64,000 bases of DNA from Sphingomonas dokdonensis (GTDB lineage: Bacteria > Pseudomonadota > Alphaproteobacteria > Sphingomonadales > Sphingomonadaceae): the NCBI RefSeq assembly GCF_002197685.1, contig NZ_NBBI01000005.1, forward strand, positions 62,001-126,000, in the 5' to 3' direction. Numbering within the stretch: the first letter of the stretch is position 1; each line of letters begins with the position of its first letter. A program made the position numbers and the translations under genes. The notes under the pieces are model-generated. The model searched no databases. It was not told the DNA's origin and saw only the letters and a program-made list of their open reading frames with translations. Below, one piece after another: positions 54,712-62,049 of the stretch.

Positions 54712-56022
54712 ATGGTTCCGCGCTATTCCCGACCCGACATGACCGCGATCTGGACGCCCGAGGCGCGCTTCAAGATCTGGTTCGAGATCGAGGCGCACGC
54801 CACCGAAGCGCTGGCCGATCTCGGCGTCGTGCCAAAGGAAGCCGCCGACGCGCTCTGGGCCTGGTGGCGCACCAACCCCGCGATCGACGTCGATGCGATC
54901 GACGCGATCGAGGCCGTCACCAAGCATGACGTGATCGCCTTCCTCACCTGGGTCGCCGAGCAGGTCGGCGATCAGGCGCGCTTCATGCACCAGGGGATGA
55001 CCAGCTCGGACGTGCTCGACACCTGCCTCGCGGTGCAGCTCGCGCGCGCCTCCGACATCCTCATAGCCGACATCGACGCGTTGCTCGCGGTGCTGCGCCG
55101 TCGCGCCGAGGAGCATAAGCTCACGCCGACAATCGGCCGCAGCCACGGCATCCATGCCGAGCCCGTCACCTTCGGTCTCAAGCTGGCCGAGGCGTATGCC
55201 GAGTTCAGCCGCTGCCGCACCCGCCTGGTCGCCGCGCGCGCCGAAGTCGCCACCTGCGCCATCTCGGGCGCGGTCGGCACCTTTGCCAACGTCGACCCCC
55301 GCGTCGAGGCGCATGTCGCCGCCAAGCTCGGCCTAGCGGTCGAGCCCGTCTCGACGCAGGTCATCCCGCGCGATCGCCACGCGATGTTCTTCGCCACGCT
55401 CGGCGTCGTCGCGAGTTCGATCGAGCGGCTCGCCGTCGAGGTCCGCCACCTCCAGCGTACCGAGGTGCTCGAAGCCGAGGAATATTTCTCGCCCGGGCAG
55501 AAGGGCTCGTCGGCCATGCCGCACAAGCGCAATCCGGTGCTGACCGAAAACCTCACCGGCTTGGCCCGCATGGTGCGCGGCTATGTCACCCCGGCGCTGG
55601 AGAATGTGGCGCTGTGGCATGAGCGCGACATCAGCCACTCGTCGGTCGAGCGCTACATCGCGCCCGACGCCACCATCACCCTCGACTTCGCGCTCGCCCG
55701 GCTCACCGGCGTGATCGACAAGCTGCTCGTCTATCCCGAGCGGATGCAGAAGAACATGGATCGCATGGGCGGCCTGATCCACTCGCAGCGCGTGTTGCTG
55801 GCGCTGACCCAGGCCGGCGTCAGCCGCGAGGATTCCTATCGCCTCGTGCAGCGCAACGCGATGAAGGTGTGGGAGTCGGACGGCGCGCTGTCGTTGAACG
55901 AACTGCTGAAGGCCGACGCGGACGTCACCGCGGCGCTGTCACCCGAAGCGATCGATGCCGAATTCGACCTTGGCTACCATTACAAGCACGTCGACACGAT
56001 CTTCGCGCGCGTCTTCGGCTAA
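54712..56022 (+). CDS. purB: Adenylosuccinate lyase
   Basis: 436 aa from ATG 54712, with AAGGA 9 nt upstream; the longer frame starts in unrelated sequence. Fumarase/aspartase superfamily: MVPRYSRPDMTAIWTPEAR, HDVIAFLTWVAEQ, MTSSDVLDTCLAVQ, GRSHGIHAEPVTFGLK and the SSAMPHKRNP signature loop carrying the catalytic Ser. It acts twice in purine synthesis (SAICAR to AICAR, adenylosuccinate to AMP). It stands alone, ~217 bp downstream of the divergent EF-hand gene. Confidence 0.97.
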   Translation: MVPRYSRPDMTAIWTPEARFKIWFEIEAHATEALADLGVVPKEAADALWAWWRTNPAIDVDAIDAIEAVTKHDVIAFLTWVAEQVGDQARFMHQGMTSSDVLDTCLAVQLARASDILIADIDALLAVLRRRAEEHKLTPTIGRSHGIHAEPVTFGLKLAEAYAEFSRCRTRLVAARAEVATCAISGAVGTFANVDPRVEAHVAAKLGLAVEPVSTQVIPRDRHAMFFATLGVVASSIERLAVEVRHLQRTEVLEAEEYFSPGQKGSSAMPHKRNPVLTENLTGLARMVRGYVTPALENVALWHERDISHSSVERYIAPDATITLDFALARLTGVIDKLLVYPERMQKNMDRMGGLIHSQRVLLALTQAGVSREDSYRLVQRNAMKVWESDGALSLNELLKADADVTAALSPEAIDAEFDLGYHYKHVDTIFARVFG

Positions 56023-56096
56023 CTGGCCACGCGCCACGCGTTTGAGGCCGCGGATCACCCACAGACAGGCCGGGGGTGATCCGCGGGTGGCCAAAC

Positions 56097-57062
56097 TTAG
56101 CCGGGAATCTGCTGCGAAATACAGTGGAAGCTGCCGCCGCCCGTCAGAATGGCGTCGGCGCGCAGCCCCACCGCCTTCCGGTCCGGAAAGATCGCCTGAA
56201 TGGCCGCCACCGCCGCTTCATCCTGCGCCGAGCCATAGATCGGCACCACCACCGCGGCATTGCCGATGTAGAAGTTCATATAGCTCGCCGGCACGATCTC
56301 CTCGTCGCGCAGCACCCGCCCCGGCGACGGCACCGTCACCACCTCGACGCCAAAAGATACCGCGCGATCACTGGCTTGGCGATAGACCTGCCAGTTCGGA
56401 TCGTTCTCCTCCCCCATCGGCAGCGCCAGCCGCCCCTCGCCCACGAAGCGCGCGAGATTGTCGACATGCCCATCGGTATGGTCGTTGAGCAACCCGTCAC
56501 CCAGCCACAGCACGCGCTCGAACCCCAGGTCCTCGCGCAGCCGCGCCTCGATCTGTTCGCGCGACAGGCTCGGATTGCGGTTTGGATTGAGCAGGCACTG
56601 CTCCGTCGTCACCACCAGCCCGCTGCCATCGCCATCGATCGCGCCGCCTTCCAGCACCCAGTCGTGACTTTTCAACCGCTTGCCGCGCGATGCTGCGAGC
56701 CGCTCACCGATATCATCGTCACCCGGCAGGTCGTATTTCCCGCCCCAACCATTGAACCGGAAGTCATGCGCCGCCCCATCACCGCCGATGATCGGCGCGG
56801 TGTCGCGCAGCCAGATGTCCCCGAATGACTCGACGACAATTTCCGCAAACGGCGCCAGCCGCCGCGCCTCGTCCGCCGCTTCCTCGTCGGCGGCGACCAG
56901 CAGCACCTTCTCGCCCTTGCCATCGGCATGAACGGCAGCGGCAAACGCCGCGACTTCGGTGCGTGCTTGCTCCAGATCGTCCTGCCAAAGCTCAGGATGG
57001 CTGGGAAAACCGATCCATACCGCCTTGTGATGCGCCCATTCGGGCTTCGGCGCGCGGCTCAC
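56097..57062 (-). CDS. aguA: Agmatine deiminase (peptidylarginine-deiminase family)
   Basis: 321 aa from the GTG at 57062, which overlaps the M28 peptidase stop (AAGTGA), so it is coupled. Guanidino-group enzyme marks: WIGFPSHPELW, GDIWLRDTAPI, FNGWGGKYDLPGDD, WVLEGGAIDGDGSG, NDHTDGHVDNLARFV and the catalytic Cys314 in GGGSFHCISQQ. It converts agmatine to N-carbamoylputrescine plus ammonia. The amidase AguB that follows in many pathways is not in the window. Cytoplasmic, no signal peptide. Confidence 0.9.
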   Translation of the reverse strand: MSRAPKPEWAHHKAVWIGFPSHPELWQDDLEQARTEVAAFAAAVHADGKGEKVLLVAADEEAADEARRLAPFAEIVVESFGDIWLRDTAPIIGGDGAAHDFRFNGWGGKYDLPGDDDIGERLAASRGKRLKSHDWVLEGGAIDGDGSGLVVTTEQCLLNPNRNPSLSREQIEARLREDLGFERVLWLGDGLLNDHTDGHVDNLARFVGEGRLALPMGEENDPNWQVYRQASDRAVSFGVEVVTVPSPGRVLRDEEIVPASYMNFYIGNAAVVVPIYGSAQDEAAVAAIQAIFPDRKAVGLRADAILTGGGSFHCISQQIPG

Positions 57063-58702
57063 TTTGCCTCCTGCCGGGACTTGTCGCGGATCGCCTTGAA
57101 CTCGGCGGTGGGATACCAGTTCGGCCACGCATCGCTATCCGCCAGCTGCCGGCCGAGCTGATAATAGATCGTCAGATCCTGCACTGCGCCTGCCCAGTTC
57201 CAATTGGGATCATATTCGTCCTTGGGCCCGTGATAGCGGTTGCGGACATAATCCTCCGCCGCCGCGCGGCCCGCCGCCGCGCCGCCATCGACCAGATCCT
57301 CGCCGCTGCCGCCCGACAGCATCGGCACGCCCAGCTTTGCGAAGGAGAAATGGTCCGACCGAAAATAGCCGCCGCTCTCCGGCGTCGCTTCCTCGGACAC
57401 GCGGCGCCCCTGCGCGGCTAGCAGCGGCTTCACCATGTCTTCCAGCTCCGATTTGCCCGCGCCGGTGATCTCGAAATTCTTGACCGGACCCAGCACGTTC
57501 AGCACGTCCATGTTGACGCCGCCCACCGTCTTGCCGAGCGGAAACAACGGATTTTCCGCATAATATTTGGATCCGAGCAGCCCGCTTTCCTCGGCGGTCA
57601 CCGCCAGGAACGCGACCGAACGGCGCGTCGGCCCCGCGGCGCGATACGCCTCCGCAAGCGCGACGAGCGCCGCGGTGCCGGTCGCATTGTCCAGCGCGCC
57701 ATTGCAGATGTCGTCGCCATCCACCGCGTCACAGCGGCCCAGGTGATCCCAATGCGCGGAATACAGCACCACCTCGTCCGGCGCGGTCGTCCCCGGCAGC
57801 ACGCCGATCACGTTCTTCGACATGCTGCGCTTGATCTCGTTGGAGAAGCTGCCCGACAGCGTCATGCCCAGCGGCACGGCGCGAAAGCCCTTCTGCTTCG
57901 CCGCCGCGGACAGCTGATCGAAGTCCTTGCCGGCAGCCGCGAACAGCTCCTTGGCCTTCGGCAGCTGGATCCAGCCGATCACCTCGCTCTGGTCCATATG
58001 GTCGTTGGGCGCCGCGAGCTCGTACTGCGCGCCGGTCCAGGAGGATTGCACCACCGACCAGCCATAGGCCGCCGGCTTGGTGTCGTGGACGATGATCGCC
58101 CCCGCTGCGCCCTGCCGCGCCGCTTCCTCGAACTTGTAGGTCCAGCGACCGTAATAGGTCATCGCGCGCCCCTCGAACGGGCCGGCCTGCGGTCCTGCGT
58201 CCTTGGTCTCCCAATCGGGATCGTTGACCAGGATGACGACCGTCTTCCCCTTCACGTCGAGCCCGGCGTAATCGTTCCAGCCCTTTTCGGGCGCGTTGAT
58301 GCCATAGCCGACGAAGACCAACTCGCTGTTCTTCAACGCCACCTGCGGCACGACACGATAGGTACCGGCGACGATATCCGTGCGATAGTTGAACGTCACC
58401 GGCGCCTTGCCGCCCGTCGCGGTGAACGGCGATACGTTGGTGGCGGTGATCTCCACCATCGGCACGTCCTGCGTCCACTTGCCCTTGTTGCCCGGCTCAA
58501 GCCCCGCCGCGGCAAAGCGCTTCACCAGATAATCGATCGTCTTCTTCTCGCCCCCGGTCGTCGGCGCCCGCCCCTCATAGGCGTCCGACGACAGTTCCTG
58601 CGTCACGGACTTCAGCGTTTCGACCGAAATCTTCGGCGCGGTATGCGCCAGAGCCGGCGTGGCCACGATCAGCGCAGCAAGGGAACACAACATCAGACGC
58701 AT
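57059..58702 (-). CDS. Secreted M28-family metallopeptidase
   Basis: 547 aa. Signal peptide MRLMLCSLAALIVATPALAH. A PA-like insert lies in the middle. The M28 zinc peptidase core is recognisable: AHWDHLG (His, Asp), NGALDNATGTAALV (Asp), TAEESGLLGS (Glu-Glu), VNMDVLNV (Asp) and the last ligand His in YFRSDHFSFAKLGVP. Likely an aminopeptidase in the periplasm. It is divergent from the S9 peptidase (gap ~120 bp) and reads into agmatine deiminase. Confidence 0.92.
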   Translation of the reverse strand: MRLMLCSLAALIVATPALAHTAPKISVETLKSVTQELSSDAYEGRAPTTGGEKKTIDYLVKRFAAAGLEPGNKGKWTQDVPMVEITATNVSPFTATGGKAPVTFNYRTDIVAGTYRVVPQVALKNSELVFVGYGINAPEKGWNDYAGLDVKGKTVVILVNDPDWETKDAGPQAGPFEGRAMTYYGRWTYKFEEAARQGAAGAIIVHDTKPAAYGWSVVQSSWTGAQYELAAPNDHMDQSEVIGWIQLPKAKELFAAAGKDFDQLSAAAKQKGFRAVPLGMTLSGSFSNEIKRSMSKNVIGVLPGTTAPDEVVLYSAHWDHLGRCDAVDGDDICNGALDNATGTAALVALAEAYRAAGPTRRSVAFLAVTAEESGLLGSKYYAENPLFPLGKTVGGVNMDVLNVLGPVKNFEITGAGKSELEDMVKPLLAAQGRRVSEEATPESGGYFRSDHFSFAKLGVPMLSGGSGEDLVDGGAAAGRAAAEDYVRNRYHGPKDEYDPNWNWAGAVQDLTIYYQLGRQLADSDAWPNWYPTAEFKAIRDKSRQEAK

Positions 58703-58822
58703 CGCAAAACCTCATGAAAGATAACTGATTCATACAGCCTGCCGTCTTGCCCGCAACGTGCTGCGCGCGCTTGCAAATCGGGCAAGGCTCGGCAAAGTTG
58801 TCAAACAGGGGGAAGCAAGATC

Positions 58823-60817
58823 ATAATAAAGAATGTAAAGTCGCGTGCGTTGCTCGCCGCGCTGTTGGCAAGCGCGCTGCCCGCCGTCGTGAGTGCGCAG
58901 CAAAGTGCAGCGCCGCTGGCCCGCGCGTTCGGCGCGCGTGAGGGGATCAGCCAGGTCAGCCTGTCGCCTGACGGCAGCCGCGTCGCCATGATCGTGCCAA
59001 TCGGCACCCGCGGCAATGCGCTCATGATCGCCGATCCGGCGAAGGGCGGCATGCCCGTGTCGGTCATGCAGACCAGCGGCAATCCCGAGCGACTTATAAG
59101 CTGCCAATGGGCGACCACCGACCGGCTCGTCTGCCGCGCCTATGTTACGGCGCGCAATTCAAACCTGATCGAAGCCTACACCCGCCTGTTCGCGATCGAT
59201 GCGGACGGCGGCAATTTCAAGCTGATTACTGCCCGCGTTAACGATCACTCCTTGTACTTCCACGGCGACGGCGGCCGCATTCTGGACCTGACCGGCGACG
59301 GCAAGGGCAACGTCCTCATCGCCCGGCAATATGTGCCCGAAAGCTCGATCGACCGGGTAATCCAAAGAAACGACGAGGGTCTTGGTGTCGAGCGCGTCGA
59401 TCTGAAATCGGTCCAGCGCCGGCCGGTCGAACGGGCGAAGCGCGACGCCGTCGAATATATTACCGACGGCGTCGGCACGGTGCGGATCATGGGCATTCGG
59501 CCGACTGCCGGAACCGGCTATTCGGCAAGCGAGATCAACTATTTCTATCGCAAGCTTGACTCAAAAACGTGGGAGCCGCTGTCCAAGCTGGAAATCCTGG
59601 GTGGCCGATATAAAGGCTTCAACCCCTATGCGGTCGACCCGAAGCTGAACGTCGTCTTCGGCTTTGACGACTATAACGGCCGCCAGGCGCTGTGGAAGGT
59701 CGCGCTGGACGGAACCATGAAGCGCGACATGGTGCTCGCCAGCAATCAGGTGGACGTTGACGATCTGATCCGGATCGGGCGCCATCAGCGCGTCGTCGGG
59801 GCGAGCATCGCCACCGATTTCCGCCGGCCCGAATTCTTTGACACGGAATTGTCAGCGCTTTCGAAGGCGCTGGGGAAGGCGCTGCCCAAGCAGCCGCTGG
59901 TCAGCTTCGTCGATGCCAGCACCGATGAAAGCAAGCTGCTGATGTTTGCCGGCGGCGACACGCATCCCGGCGCCTTCTACCTGTTTGACAAGCCGAGCCG
60001 AAAGCTGGCCGAGGTCCTGCCGGTCCGCGCCGAGCTTGCCGACGTGCCGCTTGCGACGATGAAGGCGATCACCTTCCCCGCGGCGGACGGCACGAAGATC
60101 CCCGGCTATTTGACGCTTCCCGTGAACAGCGATGGCAAGAACCTGCCGGCGATCGTCATGCCGCACGGCGGCCCTTCCGCGCGTGACGAGTGGGGCTTCG
60201 ACTGGTGGGCGCAGTTCTTCGCGGCGCGCGGCTTTGCTGTGCTGCAACCCAATTTCCGGGGTTCGGCCGGCTATGGGTCGGACTGGTTTGCCGATAATGG
60301 CTTCCGGTCCTGGAAAACGGCGATCGGCGATGTGAACGACGCCGGTCGCTGGCTGCAATCCTCCGGCATCGCCCGGCAGGGCAAGCTCGCGATCGTCGGC
60401 TGGTCCTATGGTGGCTATGCGGCGCTGCAATCGGGCGTGGTCGATCCCGACCTCTACAAGGCGGTGATCGCGGTCGCACCAGTCACCGATCTCGCCGCTT
60501 GGAAGCAGGAGTTCTTCGAACGCTCCAATTATCCGCAGGTATTGCAGATGGTCGGCGACGGCCCGCACGTCCGCGAAGGCTCGCCCGCGCAGAACGCCGC
60601 CGCCATTCGCGCGCCGGTGCTGATGTTCCACGGCGATCTCGATCTCAACGTGGAGATCGAAGAATCCCGGCTGATGGACCGTGCCCTGCGCAGCGCGGGC
60701 AAAAGCGTGGAGCTTGTCGAATACAAGGGCCTTGCCCATTCGCTGGACGACAGCGCCGCCCGCGCCGACATGCTCGAGCGGTCCGATGTGTTCCTGCGCA
60801 AGTCGCTGGGGCTGTAG
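58823..60817 (+). CDS. S9-family (prolyl-oligopeptidase type) serine peptidase, start uncertain
   Basis: About 655-664 aa. From TTG 58850 the signal peptide would be MLAALLASALPAVVSAQQ, lacking a positive n-region. In the same frame just upstream is KNVKSRALL, which would give a normal signal peptide, but the only codons before it are ATA/ATC at 58820-58828, 4-10 nt after GGGGGAAG. I give the start as 58823, a rare codon. The propeller is followed by the alpha/beta hydrolase domain: PHGGPSARDEWGFDWW, nucleophile GWSYGGYAAL (Ser ~519 from the TTG), HGDLDLNVEIEES (Asp) and LAHSLDDS (His). Periplasmic peptidase or esterase; substrate unknown. Confidence 0.8.
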   Translation: MIKNVKSRALLAALLASALPAVVSAQQSAAPLARAFGAREGISQVSLSPDGSRVAMIVPIGTRGNALMIADPAKGGMPVSVMQTSGNPERLISCQWATTDRLVCRAYVTARNSNLIEAYTRLFAIDADGGNFKLITARVNDHSLYFHGDGGRILDLTGDGKGNVLIARQYVPESSIDRVIQRNDEGLGVERVDLKSVQRRPVERAKRDAVEYITDGVGTVRIMGIRPTAGTGYSASEINYFYRKLDSKTWEPLSKLEILGGRYKGFNPYAVDPKLNVVFGFDDYNGRQALWKVALDGTMKRDMVLASNQVDVDDLIRIGRHQRVVGASIATDFRRPEFFDTELSALSKALGKALPKQPLVSFVDASTDESKLLMFAGGDTHPGAFYLFDKPSRKLAEVLPVRAELADVPLATMKAITFPAADGTKIPGYLTLPVNSDGKNLPAIVMPHGGPSARDEWGFDWWAQFFAARGFAVLQPNFRGSAGYGSDWFADNGFRSWKTAIGDVNDAGRWLQSSGIARQGKLAIVGWSYGGYAALQSGVVDPDLYKAVIAVAPVTDLAAWKQEFFERSNYPQVLQMVGDGPHVREGSPAQNAAAIRAPVLMFHGDLDLNVEIEESRLMDRALRSAGKSVELVEYKGLAHSLDDSAARADMLERSDVFLRKSLGL

Positions 60818-60820
60818 ACC

Positions 60821-60859
60821 AAAAAGAAAGGGCGGCCCCGCAGGACCGCCCTTTTTCTT
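60821..60859. terminator. Bidirectional intrinsic terminator between the S9 peptidase and rpsD
   Basis: AAAAAGAAAGGGCGG pairs with CCGCCCTTTTTCTT around CCCCGCAGGA. T-runs exist on both strands, so it serves both convergent genes. Confidence 0.85.
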
Positions 60860-60904
60860 CCACCCACCGATTGGTGATGCTCCGGGCAGCGCCGGAGCAT
60901 CCGA

Positions 60905-61519
60905 TCAGCGGCTGTAGAACTCGACCACCAGGTTCGGCTCCATCTTCACCGGATACGGCACTTCGTCCAGCGTCGGCACGCGGATGAAGGTCACCTTGGT
61001 GGTGCCGTCCTGCACGACATAGTCGGGCACGTCGCGCTCGGCGAGGTTCTGCGCCTCGAGCACCAGCGCCATTTCCTGCGCCTTCTTGCCGATGGTGATC
61101 TCGTCGTTCACCGCGCAGCGGCGCGACGCGATGTTGCACTTCACGCCGTTCACATAAACGTGGCCGTGGCTGACGAGCTGGCGCGCGGCGAAGATCGTCG
61201 GCGCGAACTTGGCGCGATACACGATCATGTCGAGACGACGCTCCAGCAGGCCGATCAGGTTCTGCGAGGTATCGCCCTTCATCCGGGCGGCTTCGTCATA
61301 GCAGTGACGGAACTGCTTCTCGGTCACGTCGCCGTAATAGCCCTTCAGCTTCTGCTTGGCGCGCAGCTGGATGCCGAAGTCCGACACCTTGCCCTTGCGG
61401 CGCTGGCCGTGCTGGCCGGGGCCATACTCACGCTTGTTGACCGGGCTCTTCGGGCGACCCCAAATGTTCTCGCCCAAACGGCGGTCGAGCTTGTGCTTGG
61501 CGCTATGGCGCTTCGACAT
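60905..61519 (-). CDS. rpsD: Ribosomal protein S4
   Basis: 204 aa. Starts [20 protein letters not shown]; zinc cysteines are absent, as in the C-minus form. The S4 RNA-binding domain is seen at [40 protein letters not shown] and [24 protein letters not shown] is 4 nt upstream. S4 starts 30S assembly. It is a lone gene here instead of lying in the alpha operon with rpoA; this is normal for alphaproteobacteria. Confidence 0.98.
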   Translation of the reverse strand: MSKRHSAKHKLDRRLGENIWGRPKSPVNKREYGPGQHGQRRKGKVSDFGIQLRAKQKLKGYYGDVTEKQFRHCYDEAARMKGDTSQNLIGLLERRLDMIVYRAKFAPTIFAARQLVSHGHVYVNGVKCNIASRRCAVNDEITIGKKAQEMALVLEAQNLAERDVPDYVVQDGTTKVTFIRVPTLDEVPYPVKMEPNLVVEFYSR

Positions 61520-61695
61520 CGTCTTTCCTTCGATTTGCTAACAACGTTGGTCCCGGTATCGCACCGTCCGTGCTGAGCACGGGCAGGCCGCCTGCTTCAC
61601 CGGGATGCAGGGGCGATCGCGAAGCGGCGCGCCTAGACGGATGGCCGGCGCAAGTCAAGCTGGACAGCCGCGCGCTGCCCCTTCAAGGCGCGCAC

Positions 61696-62007
61696 ATGAC
61701 GATCCTTCCCGGACCAGAATGCAGCACCATGGCCGAAGTACGCGCCGGCGTCGATCAGGTCGATCGCGAGTTGATCGCGCTGCTGCGCCGCCGCTTCGAT
61801 TATATGGATGCGGCCGCCCGCATCAAACCTGAAAGAGGCCATGTGCGCGATGAAGCGCGCAAGGCGCAGGTGATAGAGAACGCGTGCAGGCTCGCCGCAG
61901 CTTCAGGATTGCCGGAGGGAGCGATCCGGCAGTTGTGGAATGATCTTGTGGAAGCCTCGATCGCCTATGAACTTGAGGAATATGATCGCCGGGTAACCAA
62001 GTCTTAG
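61696..62007 (+). CDS. Chorismate mutase type II / PchB-like isochorismate-pyruvate lyase
   Basis: 103 aa from ATG 61696. All-helical AroQ fold: MAEVRAGVDQVDRELIALLR, RRRFDYMDAAARIKPERG and ASGLPEGAIRQLWNDLVEAS. Residues Arg16, Arg33 and Lys44 align, without gaps, to Arg14, Arg31 and Lys42 of PchB (from memory). The place of PchB Gln90 is Glu92, as in the eukaryotic enzyme's Glu. It is closer to PchB (FDYM/DAAARIK like MDYVKAASRFK) than to the PheA/TyrA mutase, so the product could be prephenate or salicylate. It starts an apparent operon 42 bp before a large fusion gene and is divergent from rpsD. Confidence 0.75.
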   Translation: MTILPGPECSTMAEVRAGVDQVDRELIALLRRRFDYMDAAARIKPERGHVRDEARKAQVIENACRLAAASGLPEGAIRQLWNDLVEASIAYELEEYDRRVTKS

Positions 62008-62049
62008 GCCGACTTCAGCCAGAAGCATGAGCGGGAGGGCACACCGTTC

